A stretch of 64,000 nucleotides of DNA from Piscinibacter gummiphilus (GTDB taxonomy: Bacteria; Pseudomonadota; Gammaproteobacteria; Burkholderiales; Burkholderiaceae_C). Below the pieces are notes generated by a model. It did not search any database, was not told the origin of the DNA, and saw only the letters and a program-made list of their open reading frames with translations. The stretch lies in the NCBI RefSeq assembly GCF_002116905.1, contig NZ_CP015118.1:1798001-1862000 (forward strand). The letters run 5' to 3'. The translations under genes and the position numbers were made by a program. Of the stretch, positions 24,757-35,637 are shown piece by piece. Every line of letters begins with the position of its first letter. Position 1 is the first letter of the stretch.

Positions 24757-25863
24757 TCAATGGACGTCGACCGGGTAGGTGCCCAACACCTTGAAGAAGG
24801 CGCAGACGCTCCGCAGCGCCGTGAGGGCCGCGGCGAACTGGGGCTGCTCGGGGTGTCCCTGCAGGTCGATGTAGAAGTAGTACTCCCACTGGCCCGACCG
24901 GGCCGGACGCGACTCGAAGCGGGTCATCGAGACGCCGTGCTCCTTGAGCGGCACGAGCATGTCGTGCACGGCGCCCGGGCGGTTCGTCACCGACACCACG
25001 AGGCTCGTGCAGTCGTTGCCCGATGCGGCCGGCTGGGGCTGGCGCTGCGGATGGGCGACGATGGCGAAGCGGGTGCGGTTGTGCGGATCGTCCTGGATGG
25101 CCGGGGCCAGCGTGTGCAGGCCGTACTCGGTGCCGGCGCGGTCGCTGGCGATGGCGGCGAGCTTCGGGTCGGCCGCCGCCAAACGCGCGCCTTCGGCGTT
25201 GCTGGAGACCGGGCGGCGCTCGACGTTGGGCAGGTGGTTGCTGAGCCAGCCGTGGCACTGGGCCAGGGCTTGCGGGTGCGCGCACACGGCTTCGATGCCG
25301 TCGAGCGAGTTGTCCTTGCGCAGGAGGTTGTGCAGCACGAAGAGGCTGGTCTCGCCCACGATGTGCAGCGGCGTGGTGAGGAACAGGTCGAGCGAACGCG
25401 CGACCACGCCCTCGGTGGAGTTCTCCACCGGCACCACGCCGAAGTCGGCGGCGCCGGCGGACGTGGCGCGGAACACCTCGTCGATGCTGGCGCACGAGAC
25501 GCGTTCGATGGACGAGCCGAAGAAGCCGAGCGCGGCCAGTTCGCTGAACGTGCCGGCGGGGCCGAGGTAGGCGACGCGCGTGGGCGCCTCGAGGGCGCGG
25601 CAGGCCGACATGATCTCGCGCCAGATGGGCGCGACGCTGTCGGACTTCAGCGGGCCGGGGTTGGCGGCCTTCAGGCCGTCGATCACCTGGGCTTCGCGTT
25701 CCGGGCGGAAGGCGACGGAGCCTTCCTTCTTCTTCAGCTCGCCCACGTCCTGGGCGAGGCGCGCACGGCGGTTGATGAGGTCGAGCAGTTCGCGGTCGAC
25801 AGCGTCGATGCGGGTGCGAAGCGCCAGCAGGTCGGGGTTCGGGGGAGTGGTGGGATCAGCCAT
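24757..25863 (-). CDS. pheA: Bifunctional chorismate mutase/prephenate dehydratase (P-protein)
   Basis: 368 residues from the ATG at 25863, which overlaps the end of serC by eight bases; a TTG at 25875 is a less likely start. AroQ chorismate mutase is at about 10-90 (RTRIDAVDRELLDLINRRA), prephenate dehydratase at about 95-275 (AYLGPAGTFSELAAL, with the catalytic Thr region and VVPVENSTEG), and the ACT domain at about 285-360 with NRPGAVHDML and the ESRP phenylalanine-binding motif. It makes phenylpyruvate and is expected to be feedback-inhibited by phenylalanine. Confidence 0.95.
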   Translation of the reverse strand: MADPTTPPNPDLLALRTRIDAVDRELLDLINRRARLAQDVGELKKKEGSVAFRPEREAQVIDGLKAANPGPLKSDSVAPIWREIMSACRALEAPTRVAYLGPAGTFSELAALGFFGSSIERVSCASIDEVFRATSAGAADFGVVPVENSTEGVVARSLDLFLTTPLHIVGETSLFVLHNLLRKDNSLDGIEAVCAHPQALAQCHGWLSNHLPNVERRPVSSNAEGARLAAADPKLAAIASDRAGTEYGLHTLAPAIQDDPHNRTRFAIVAHPQRQPQPAASGNDCTSLVVSVTNRPGAVHDMLVPLKEHGVSMTRFESRPARSGQWEYYFYIDLQGHPEQPQFAAALTALRSVCAFFKVLGTYPVDVH

Positions 25864-26962
25864 GGCGGGTGGCAAATTCTCGCATGTGGCTCACCAGGGC
25901 CTCGACCCCGGCGTACGGGATGGCGTTGTAGAGGCTCGCGCGCATGCCGCCGACGGACTTGTGTCCCTTCAGTTGCAGCAGCCCCTTGGCCTTGGCTTCG
26001 GCCAGGAAGGATTCGTTGAGCGATTCGTCGGCCAGGAAGAACGGGACGTTCATGCGCGACCGGCAGGCCTTGTCGACCTTGTTGACGTAGAAGCCCGAGC
26101 CGTCGATGTAGTCGTACAGCAGCGTGGACTTGGCGATGTTGCGCGCCTCCATGGCCGCGACGCCGGTGAGGCCGCCTTCGGTCTGGCGCTTGAGCCACTG
26201 GAACACGAGGCCGGCCATGTAGATGCCGAACGTGGGCGGCGTGTTGAACATCGACTCGTTGTCGGCGACGACCTTGTAGTCGAACGCGGACGGGCAGACG
26301 GGCAGGGCGTGGCCCAGCAGGTCGTCGCGCACGATGACGATGGTGAGGCCGGCGGGGCCGATGTTCTTCTGGGCTCCGCCGAAGGCGAGGCCCACGCGCG
26401 ACCAGTCGGTGGGGCGCGAGGCCACGTTCGACGAGAAGTCGACGACGAGCGGCGCCTTCGAGCCGAGCGCGGCGAGGTCGGGCAACGTCTGGAACTCGAC
26501 GCCGTGGATGGTCTCGTTGCCGCAGACGTGCACGTAGGCGGCGTCGGCGCTCAGCTGCCACGACGCGGGGTCGGGCAGCGTGGTGTGCTGCGTGGCCGCG
26601 TTGGAGGCCGCGAGCTTCGAGGTGCAGTAGCGCTGCGCCTCCTTGTGCGACTTCTGCGACCACGAGCCGGTGACGACGAAGTCGGCCACCCCGCCCCGCG
26701 AGAGGTTCATCGGCACGATGGCGTTTTCCGCGAGACCGCCGCCCTGCATGAACAGGATGCGGAAGTTCGCGGGCACGGCCAGCAGTTCACGCAGGTCGGC
26801 TTCGGCCTGGTGGTAGATGGCACCGAACTCGCGTCCGCGGTGGCTCATCTCCATCACGCCCATGCCGCTCCCGTGCCAGTCGAGCATTTCGGCGGCGGCC
26901 TGGGCCAGCACCTCGTCGGGCAGCGCGGCCGGGCCGGGAGCGAAGTTGTAGGGGCGTGTCAT
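25856..26962 (-). CDS. serC: Phosphoserine aminotransferase
   Basis: 368 residues from the ATG at 26962. It begins with the SerC signature YNFAPGPAALPDEVL, continues with HGSGMGVMEMSHRG, and has the PLP lysine in GGAQKNIGPAG (about residue 205). It makes O-phosphoserine for serine synthesis and also acts in pyridoxal phosphate synthesis. The 3' end overlaps pheA, implying coupling within the aromatic/serine operon. It starts 44 bases after the DUF2059 gene. Confidence 0.96.
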   Translation of the reverse strand: MTRPYNFAPGPAALPDEVLAQAAAEMLDWHGSGMGVMEMSHRGREFGAIYHQAEADLRELLAVPANFRILFMQGGGLAENAIVPMNLSRGGVADFVVTGSWSQKSHKEAQRYCTSKLAASNAATQHTTLPDPASWQLSADAAYVHVCGNETIHGVEFQTLPDLAALGSKAPLVVDFSSNVASRPTDWSRVGLAFGGAQKNIGPAGLTIVIVRDDLLGHALPVCPSAFDYKVVADNESMFNTPPTFGIYMAGLVFQWLKRQTEGGLTGVAAMEARNIAKSTLLYDYIDGSGFYVNKVDKACRSRMNVPFFLADESLNESFLAEAKAKGLLQLKGHKSVGGMRASLYNAIPYAGVEALVSHMREFATRHG

Positions 26963-27005
26963 CGTGTCGGGAACGTCGGGGAAGGGTGGGGGACTGCGGT
27001 CCGGC

Positions 27006-27637
27006 TTACTTCTTCGGCTTGGAGGCCGCGGCGGCCGGTGCCTTGCCCTTCGCGGGCGCTTCACCGTTGGCCGGCAGGCCCAGCGTGGAGGCGACCTGCT
27101 GCTCGAGCGTCTTGAGCTTGGGCTCGAGCGACGGGCGCAGTTCGGTCACGAGCTGCTGGGTGAAGGCGTTGCCCAGTTCGGGCAGCGCGGCCTGGTACTT
27201 CTTGTAGGCCGGGGCTTCGAGGGCGACGAGCAGCGCGCGCAACTCGTCTTCCGAGAAGCGCTCGTTCAGCATCGGCAGCAGGGCGGTCTGGCCGAGCTTG
27301 GCGGCCTTGTCCTTCGCGATGGGGCCCACCTCGTCGGCGTACTGCTTGGCCAGGCCTTCGATCTTCGTGATGGCGGCTTCGCGCTTGTCTTCCGGCACGC
27401 GCGGCAGCGCCTGCTGGGCGGCGCCCATCATCTGGCGCAGCGGCTGCTCGGCGAGGCCGCGGGCCATGCTTTCCAGGCCGGGCTGCTGCAGCGCGACGAG
27501 GCGGTCGAGCAGCGCCTTCTTGGCGGCGCTCGGGGCCGCGACGGGCGCGGGCGCGGCGGCCGGGGCTTGCGGAGTGACCTGGGCGTTGGCCTGGGTCACC
27601 GCAGCGCCAGCGAGCAGCGCGATCAACAGGGATTTTT

Positions 27638-27641
<4 letters not shown>
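27006..27641 (-). CDS. Exported DUF2059-like protein
   Basis: 211 residues. The signal peptide (MKKSLLIALLAGAAVTQANAQ) leads into an Ala/Pro-rich linker and a helical domain (about 40-170; QQPGLESMARGLAEQPLRQMM, RFSEDELRALLVALEAPAYKKYQAALPELGN), the pattern of DUF2059 proteins. The tail is Lys/Ala/Pro-rich. It is predicted periplasmic, of unknown function. Its ATG overlaps the gyrA stop by four bases (ATGA), so it is co-translated with gyrA. The same gene is commonly found at this place in Burkholderiales genomes. Confidence 0.85.
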
Positions 27642-30265
<2,624 letters not shown>

Positions 30266-30534
30266 TCGGTCTCGGCGGAAGGCTGGGCGGACAGGTCAGC
30301 GCAAACGGGTTGCTTGCGCAATCCGCGATTCTAATTCGCCCGCGATGTCGTGCGTGAGCAACAGAGCCCCTGACAAAGTTCAGCCCCACGACCAAAATCC
30401 AGCTGGCTCAATACCCTATGGCACAATCCGCCGGGTCGGTGGGTGATCCCCGAGAAATCGAGGCCTCGCCTGAAAATTTCCGATTCCGGTTTGGACGTCT
30501 TGCAGAACACTGCACCTTCCTTGAGAGGAGAATC

Positions 30535-31188
30535 ATGAAGAAACTCAATAAAGTCGCATCGCTCTTCGCAACGGCCGCTCTCGCCGTCTCTGCATCCGGT
30601 GCATTCGCCCAAAGCAACTGGGTCAACAACTCCGGCCAACCCTGGAAGAACGGTACGAACGAATACTGCTGGCGCAACAACTTCTGGACGCCGGCCACTG
30701 GCGTTCAGGGTTGCGACGGCGTGCCGGCCCCGGCCGCTCCCGCTCCGGTCGCCCCGGCCCCGGTCGCTCCGGCTCCGGTCGCCCCGGCCCCGGCTCCGGT
30801 CGTGCCGGTCGTGCCCGCCGCTCCGGTGAGCGAGAAGGTCACGTTCGCCGCTGACGCCTTCTTCGACTTCGGCAAGTCCACGCTGAAGCCGGAAGCCCGC
30901 GAGAAGCTGGACGACCTGGTCTCGAAGACCAAGGACGTGAACCTCGAAGTCATCATCGCCGTCGGCCACACCGACTCGGTGGGTTCGGATGCCTTCAACC
31001 AGAAGCTGTCGGTCTCGCGCGCCGAGTCGGTCAAGAAGTACCTGGTCTCCAAGGGCATCGAAACCAACCGCGTCTACACCGAAGGCAAGGGCAAGAAGCA
31101 GCCCGTCGCCGACAACAAGACCGCCGAAGGCCGCGCGAAGAACCGTCGCGTGGAAATCGAAGTGGTTGGCACGCGCAACCGCAAGTAA
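30535..31188 (+). CDS. ompA: OmpA-family outer membrane/peptidoglycan-binding protein
   Basis: 217 residues. The ATG at 30535 has a near-perfect ribosome binding site (GAGAGGAG, 30523-30530). A signal peptide ending ASGAFAQ is followed by a short N-terminal domain with two cysteines (NEYCWRNNFW, QGCDGV), a repetitive Pro-Ala-Val linker of about 35 residues and an OmpA C-terminal domain (about 105-215). The peptidoglycan site is NQKLSVSRAESVKKYL, with the final NRRVEIEVVG. It probably spans outer membrane to peptidoglycan; this short-N-terminus type is common in Burkholderiales. It ends in a double terminator. The 30266-30534 region upstream must hold the gyrA and ompA promoters, but I could not assign boxes with confidence. 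Confidence 0.92.
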   Translation: MKKLNKVASLFATAALAVSASGAFAQSNWVNNSGQPWKNGTNEYCWRNNFWTPATGVQGCDGVPAPAAPAPVAPAPVAPAPVAPAPAPVVPVVPAAPVSEKVTFAADAFFDFGKSTLKPEAREKLDDLVSKTKDVNLEVIIAVGHTDSVGSDAFNQKLSVSRAESVKKYLVSKGIETNRVYTEGKGKKQPVADNKTAEGRAKNRRVEIEVVGTRNRK

Positions 31189-31210
31189 TCGCTCCGGCGA
31201 TCGCTGCTCA

Positions 31211-31265
31211 GAACCCCGCCCCGGCGGGGTTCTTTGTTTTGGAAACCCCGCTCAGGCGGGGTTTT
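31211..31265 (+). terminator. Tandem hairpin terminators after ompA
   Basis: Two consecutive GC hairpins: GAACCCCGCC/GGCGGGGTTC at 31211-31232 followed by TTTGTTTT, and AAACCCCGC/GCGGGGTTTT at 31243-31265. They have near-identical stems, as if duplicated, and end just before the ubiG ribosome binding region. A double terminator suits a very highly expressed gene. Confidence 0.85.
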
Positions 31266-31293
31266 CTCATTTCTGCGGAGGTACCATCAGCGG

Positions 31294-31995
31294 ATGACGA
31301 ATGCCGATCCCCAGGAGCTCGCCAAGTTCGGCGACCTCGCCCACCGGTGGTGGGACCCCGAAAGCGAGTTCCGCCCGCTTCACCAGATCAACCCGCTGCG
31401 CCTCGACTGGATCGACGGCCTCGCGCGCCTGAACGGCAAGCGCGTGCTCGACGTGGGCTGTGGCGGCGGCATCCTCGCCGATTCGATGTCGCGCAAGGGC
31501 GCCGACGTGCTGGGCATCGACCTGGCCACCAAGGCGCTGAAGGTCGCCCAGCTGCACGCGATGGAAGCGGGCACGCCCTCGGTGCGCTACCGCGAGGTCG
31601 CGGCCGAGGCCCTGGCCGCCGAGTCGCCCGACACCTTCGACGTGGTCACCTGCATGGAGATGCTCGAGCACGTGCCCGACCCGTCGTCCATCGTGCGCGC
31701 CTGCGCCACGATGGTGAAGCCGGGCGGCTGGGTGTTCTTCTCCACCATCAGCCGCAACCCCAAGGCCTTCCTGTTCGCCATCCTGGGCGCCGAGTACCTG
31801 CTGAAGCTGCTGCCCAAGGGCACGCACGAGTACGCGCGGTTCATCCGCCCGAGCGAACTCGCGCAGTGGGCCCGCGAGACCGGTCTCGACCTGCATTCCA
31901 CGCGGGGCATGGAACACAACCCGCTGACGGGCCGCTACTGGCTGTCGGGGGACACCAGCGTCAACTACCTCATCGCCTGCAGGCGGCCGGCATGA
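31294..31995 (+). CDS. ubiG: Bifunctional ubiquinone O-methyltransferase
   Basis: 233 residues from the ATG at 31294 (GGAG at 31277). Class I SAM methyltransferase with motif I VLDVGCGGGILADSMSRKGADVLGID, and UbiG-specific ELAKFGDLAHRWWDPESEFRPLHQINPLRL at the N-terminus and SVNYLIACR at the end. It carries out both O-methylations in ubiquinone synthesis. Its stop overlaps the gph start (ATGA), so the two are coupled. Confidence 0.96.
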   Translation: MTNADPQELAKFGDLAHRWWDPESEFRPLHQINPLRLDWIDGLARLNGKRVLDVGCGGGILADSMSRKGADVLGIDLATKALKVAQLHAMEAGTPSVRYREVAAEALAAESPDTFDVVTCMEMLEHVPDPSSIVRACATMVKPGGWVFFSTISRNPKAFLFAILGAEYLLKLLPKGTHEYARFIRPSELAQWARETGLDLHSTRGMEHNPLTGRYWLSGDTSVNYLIACRRPA

Positions 31996-32660
31996 GCGGC
32001 GTCGTCCTCCAGGCCGTGCTGTTCGACCTCGACGGCACGCTGATCGACAGCGCCCCCGACCTCGCCGGCGCCGGCAACGAGATGCGCGCCGCGCGCGGCC
32101 TCGAACCGCTGCCCTACGAGACGTTCCGGCCGCTGGTGGGCACCGGCGCACGCGGGATGGTGAAGGTCGCGCTCGACGTCACGCCGGAGGACCCGCAGTT
32201 CATCGAGTTGCGCGACGAGTTCTTCAGCCGCTACGAAGCCCGCATGACGCGCGAGACGGCGCTGTTCCCGGCCATGCGCCCGGTGCTCGACGTGCTGAAC
32301 GCGCGCCGCCTTCCGTGGGGCATCGTCACCAACAAGTCGCAGCGGTTCACCACGCCGCTGGTGAAGGCGCTGGGCCTCGACGCCGAGGCCGGCACGGTCG
32401 TCTGCGGTGACACCACCCCGCACGCGAAGCCGCACCCCGAGCCGCTGCTCGAGGCCGCCCGCCGCTTGAACCTCGACCCCACGGCCTGCATGTACGTGGG
32501 CGACGACCTCCGCGACGTGGTGGCCGGGCGTGCCGCGGGCATGCGCACCGTGGCGGCCTCCTGGGGCTACCTGGGCGCGGGCGAGCACATCACCGAATGG
32601 GCCGCCGACCACGTCATCGATTTTCCAGGCGATCTCTTGAAACTCCCCGGGATGGCCTAA
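31992..32660 (+). CDS. gph: Phosphoglycolate phosphatase
   Basis: 222 residues, HAD superfamily. Motif I is DLDGTLIDSAPDL, motif II TNKS, motif III lysine in HAKPHPEPL, and motif IV VGDDLRDVVAG. It removes 2-phosphoglycolate produced by DNA repair and other reactions. The ubiG-gph order is typical. The 3' end overlaps the likely promoter of the tmRNA gene that begins 16 bases later. Confidence 0.92.
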   Translation: MSGVVLQAVLFDLDGTLIDSAPDLAGAGNEMRAARGLEPLPYETFRPLVGTGARGMVKVALDVTPEDPQFIELRDEFFSRYEARMTRETALFPAMRPVLDVLNARRLPWGIVTNKSQRFTTPLVKALGLDAEAGTVVCGDTTPHAKPHPEPLLEAARRLNLDPTACMYVGDDLRDVVAGRAAGMRTVAASWGYLGAGEHITEWAADHVIDFPGDLLKLPGMA

Positions 32661-32663
32661 ACT
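32637..32663 (+). promoter_or_regulatory. Possible sigma-70 promoter for ssrA
   Basis: TTGAAA at 32637-32642 and TAAACT at 32658-32663 are separated by 15 bases and lie 12 bases before the mature tmRNA 5' end. The short spacer weakens the call. The boxes lie inside the end of gph. Confidence 0.35.
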
Positions 32664-32675
32664 ACTCACTTCCCT

Positions 32676-33046
32676 GGGGCCGACCTGGCTTCGACGCGGG
32701 TGCGGAGTTGGATCAGGGCATGCCGAGGACCAGTCACCTCGTAAATCCATCTGGATCAAAGTAACTGCGAACGACTCTACGTACGCCCTCGCCGCTTAAT
32801 ACCGGTGAGCTTCGCAACGGTTGGCCGATGGGCCGGGCCTGAGGGGCAACCCGAAGGCTGCGAAGTCATACACATTGGCTCGTTCCTTGGTGGGTCACTC
32901 ACCAGGGAATCAAATCAAGTGACTCGGTTCCTGGGTAGCGTGCTGCTGCGCGACCCAGGGGCTCAAAACCAAATCAGACAGCTAAGCATGTAGAACTGCC
33001 CGGCAATGGCTTGCGGACGCGGGTTCGATTCCCGCCGGCTCCACCA
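32676..33046 (+). ncRNA. ssrA: Transfer-messenger RNA (tmRNA)
   Basis: The 5' end GGGGCCGACC and the 3' end, with T-arm GGTTCGATTCCC and acceptor CGGCTCC followed by encoded ACCA, pair as a seven-base tRNA-like acceptor stem. The resume codon is GCG at 32767 and the reading frame 32767-32799 encodes ANDSTYALAA then TAA. tmRNA with SmpB rescues stalled ribosomes and tags the nascent chain for proteolysis. Length about 371 bases, in one piece and not permuted. An open frame at 32805-32993 inside it is spurious. Confidence 0.97.
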
Positions 33047-33081
33047 TACAAAGGTCTGACTGTCCGATCAGACCGGATGAA

Positions 33082-33116
33082 GGCTCGAAGTGTCGATGAC
33101 ACCTCGGGCCTTTTTT
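33082..33116 (+). terminator. Rho-independent terminator of ssrA
   Basis: A 13-bp stem with one mismatch (GGCTCGAAGTGTC / GACACCTCGGGCC) closes on GAT and is followed directly by TTTTTT. It lies 36 bases after the tmRNA 3' end and before the methyltransferase start codon. Confidence 0.9.
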
Positions 33117-33140
33117 CTGTTCGCACTCCATCCCTCTGCC

Positions 33141-34064
33141 ATGCAGCTCCTCCTGGACGCCATCGCCTCTGCCGCGCTTCCCACCGATGCCCGGCGCATC
33201 TTCCACGGCCGCGGCGGCCTGCACCCCGGCTGCGAGCACTGGGCCCTCGACGTGTACCCACCCGTGTGGGTGCTGACGAGCTTCCAGCCCGCGACCGAAG
33301 AGGAGCTCACCACCATCGGCACCGCCCTCGAACAGCGTTGGTCGCAGGTCGCGCCCGGCCAGCCGCTGAACTGGGTCTACCAGTGCCGCCACGAGGGCCA
33401 GGCGGTCACGCGCGTGATGGCGGGCGCCGTGCCCGAGCCGCACTGGGTCACGGAGGAGGGCGCGCAGTACAAGGTCAACGTGGGCCGCGGTCAGAACCAT
33501 GGCCTGTTCCTCGACATGGCGAACGGCCGGCGCTGGGTGCGCGACCATGTGACGACGCACCCCGGCATCCGTGTGCTCAACCTCTTCGCGTACACGTGCG
33601 CGTTTTCCGTGGTGGCACTGCAAGCCGGCGCGAAGCAGGTCATCAACCTCGACATGAGCCAGGGCGCGCTCGGGGTGGGCCAGCACAACCACCGGCACAA
33701 CGGCCTCACCGGTGCGAGCTTCATGGCGCACGATCTGTTCAAGACCTGGGGCAAGGTCACGCGCAGCGGCCCCTACGGCCTCGTGATCGTCGACCCGCCC
33801 AGCTACCAGAAGGGCAGCTTCGTCGCGACGAAGGATTACGCGCGGCTGCTGCGCCGGCTCTTCGATCTCATGCTGCCGGGTGGGCACGCGCTGCTGTGCC
33901 TCAACGCCCCGGAACTCGGCGTGGACTTCCTGCAGGACCAGGTGCGCGAACTCGCGCCCGAACTGGAATTCGTCGAACGTGTGGCGAACCCGGCGGTGTT
34001 CGCGGACGTGGACGACCAGCGGTCGTTGAAGGTGCTGGTGTACCGGGCGCCACCGCTGGCCTGA
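33141..34064 (+). CDS. Class I SAM-dependent methyltransferase, RlmI/RlmK-like
   Basis: 307 residues from the ATG at 33141; the frame extends upstream to 33090, but that start would lie within the ssrA terminator. An N-terminal accessory domain (about 1-115) is followed by a Rossmann methyltransferase domain with VRVLNLFAYTCAFSVVALQAGAKQVINLDMS and the catalytic motif DPPSYQKGSF. This resembles 23S rRNA base methyltransferases of the RlmI/RlmK type, but without a visible PUA domain. The target could be rRNA; I cannot say which base. Whether the gene has its own promoter is not clear. Confidence 0.82.
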   Translation: MQLLLDAIASAALPTDARRIFHGRGGLHPGCEHWALDVYPPVWVLTSFQPATEEELTTIGTALEQRWSQVAPGQPLNWVYQCRHEGQAVTRVMAGAVPEPHWVTEEGAQYKVNVGRGQNHGLFLDMANGRRWVRDHVTTHPGIRVLNLFAYTCAFSVVALQAGAKQVINLDMSQGALGVGQHNHRHNGLTGASFMAHDLFKTWGKVTRSGPYGLVIVDPPSYQKGSFVATKDYARLLRRLFDLMLPGGHALLCLNAPELGVDFLQDQVRELAPELEFVERVANPAVFADVDDQRSLKVLVYRAPPLA

Positions 34065-34076
34065 CGCCGCCCGCCG

Positions 34077-34403
34077 TCAGTCGCAGCGGTAGGCGCGGCC
34101 GCGGGTGGTGGTGGAGTCGAGCACCTGCGACGATTCCAGCCAGACCAGGTGGGTGGCACCGAGCGCGGCGGCCTTGTTGACCACCTCGCGCCGCGCGCCC
34201 GCCCGTGCGGCGCCGGCGAAGGTGCCCGCCCCGGACACGCTGCTCACGTCGTCCAGGTACTTGCAGTTGGCGACCTGTTCGGGTGTCGCATCCACCACCT
34301 CGTGCTCGGCCTTCGGCGTGCTCGGGCGGGTGGGAGCCTGGGTTCCGCAGGCGGCGAGGAGCGTCACGATCAGGGTCGTCGCCGCGGTGCTGGTGATGCG
34401 CAT
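34077..34403 (-). CDS. Small lipoprotein, DUF4156-like
   Basis: 108 residues from the ATG at 34403, with GGGAGAG about nine bases upstream. The lipobox is LAAC (Cys19). The mature part has a cysteine in VANCKYLDDVSSVSG and another at the end (YRCD), which may pair, plus an Ala/Arg-rich helix (GARREVVNKAAALGATHLVW). This pattern resembles DUF4156 outer-membrane lipoproteins; the family name is from memory of the pattern. It converges on the methyltransferase and diverges from the next small lipoprotein. Confidence 0.75.
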   Translation of the reverse strand: MRITSTAATTLIVTLLAACGTQAPTRPSTPKAEHEVVDATPEQVANCKYLDDVSSVSGAGTFAGAARAGARREVVNKAAALGATHLVWLESSQVLDSTTTRGRAYRCD

Positions 34404-34519
34404 GGAATGCTCTCCCGGGGGCATGTCGTTGTGGGGCGTCTGGTCGTGGCATCGTAGCCCGGGTCGGCCGCTGTCGCTACGATGGTGTCGGGGCCCTTCC
34501 ACATTCCGGAGACATTTCG

Positions 34520-34846
34520 ATGCACAAGATGCTGCTGACGCTCGCGGCCGGCCTGACGTTCGCGGGGTGCACCACGGGTCCCGGCATCCAGCCGATGTCG
34601 GGGGCGCCGGGCGTGTACTTCCTCGTGCGCGAGTCGCCCACGCAGTACCCGCCGGCCGACAAGCTCGCCGACGAGTCGCGCGCCGAGGCCGTGGCCTACT
34701 GTGACGCACGGGGCGGCGACCTCGAGGTGCTGGAGGCCCAGGCCTCGAAGGGTTGGAACATGACCGGCAACGTGCCGATCTTCAAGATGCGCTTCCGCTG
34801 CCCGCCCCGCGCGGCGGCTCAGGCGGCCTCGGCGGCGTCCAGGTAG
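34520..34846 (+). CDS. Small lipoprotein of unknown function
   Basis: 108 residues. GGAGA seven bases before the ATG supports the start. The lipobox is FAGC (Cys17). The mature protein has two more cysteines (VAYCDARGG and MRFRC) and ends in an Ala-rich tail. It resembles its divergent neighbour at 34077-34403 in size, lipobox and cysteine placement. The final 28 bases overlap the 3' end of the cysteine-cluster gene on the other strand. Confidence 0.7.
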   Translation: MHKMLLTLAAGLTFAGCTTGPGIQPMSGAPGVYFLVRESPTQYPPADKLADESRAEAVAYCDARGGDLEVLEAQASKGWNMTGNVPIFKMRFRCPPRAAAQAASAASR

Positions 34847-35637
34847 GTTTCGGTGCGGAGGGCTTCGGCCGCCGTCGCGGTGGCGGCCACGCCGCCGCGT
34901 GCCAGCGCCGCTTCCAGCCGCTCGTAGGCCGCGGCGTACGCGCGGAACTCCTTCGTCACGGGCTTGTCCCGCGGGTGTTTCCGGGCCAGGCCCTCGTCCA
35001 CCTTGCGGTCGAGCAGCACCCGCTGCCGCCGCACGTAGCGCAGGCACCGCCGGCGCGCCGCATCGGACCTCGCCGCCAGCACGGCCAGCACCGGCACCAG
35101 CGGCAGCGTGACCACGTCGCCGGCCGCGGGCGGAGCCATCTGCCCGCGCAGCAGGGCGGAGACCGCGCCGCCCCATTCCTGCGTCTCGCGGTCGAGGGCG
35201 CCACGGTGCCCGTGCAGCTGCGTGCGGTAGCCGGGGTCGGCGACCTCGCCGTCGGCCACCAGCACGGGCAGGCCCTCGCGCCGGCCCGGCACGATGCACT
35301 CGGCGCCGACGTAGCCGGCACCGGTCGTGCGGCTGAACAGCACGACGTGCTGGCGGTCGTCGGCGTGGTGCGGGTCGAGCGGCACCGTGCCGCACATCGC
35401 GGGCTTGCGGTTCGTGTGGATGCCGCACAGGCCGTCGGGCAGGCGGGCCGGGCAAGCCTCGAGCGACGGGAAGTCGAGCGCCATCGTCGCGAGCGAAAGG
35501 CCCGCCGGGTCGCACCGCACGCCCAGCGCGCCGACGAACAGGTCCTCGTGGTGCAGCAGTTCGGGCACCGTCATCGCCGGCGGCGAGTTGCAGCACTTGC
35601 CGCAGGCCGTGCAGTGGAACGAGACGGTGGTGTTCAC
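34819..35637 (-). CDS. YkgJ-family cysteine cluster protein
   Basis: 272 residues from a GTG at 35637. The GTG overlaps the stop of the upstream binding-protein gene as GTGA, which supports this start by coupling. The N-terminal cluster FHCTACGKCCNSPPAMT has the CxxCxxCC pattern of YkgJ (zinc- or iron-chelating) proteins. Further cysteines are in LEACPARLPDGLCGIHTNRKPAMC and AECIVPGRREG. Together they could hold a metal or Fe-S centre. There is no signal peptide, so it is cytoplasmic. It is the last gene of the sulfatase operon; a maturation or metal-handling role is possible but unproven. Confidence 0.82.
   Translation of the reverse strand: MNTTVSFHCTACGKCCNSPPAMTVPELLHHEDLFVGALGVRCDPAGLSLATMALDFPSLEACPARLPDGLCGIHTNRKPAMCGTVPLDPHHADDRQHVVLFSRTTGAGYVGAECIVPGRREGLPVLVADGEVADPGYRTQLHGHRGALDRETQEWGGAVSALLRGQMAPPAAGDVVTLPLVPVLAVLAARSDAARRRCLRYVRRQRVLLDRKVDEGLARKHPRDKPVTKEFRAYAAAYERLEAALARGGVAATATAAEALRTETYLDAAEAA

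Noticed and set aside
30266..30534. Candidate sigma-70 boxes before ompA and gyrA (for example CTGACA and CAAAAT)
   Set aside because: Several weak combinations fit equally well and none matches both boxes at good spacing, so no promoter was called.
32805..32993. Open frame inside the tmRNA gene
   Set aside because: It lies within the structured part of ssrA. The only translated part of tmRNA is the tag at 32767-32799.
33090..33140. Upstream extension of the RlmI-like methyltransferase
   Set aside because: The extra start would lie inside the ssrA terminator stem and T-run. The family-like sequence begins at the ATG at 33141.
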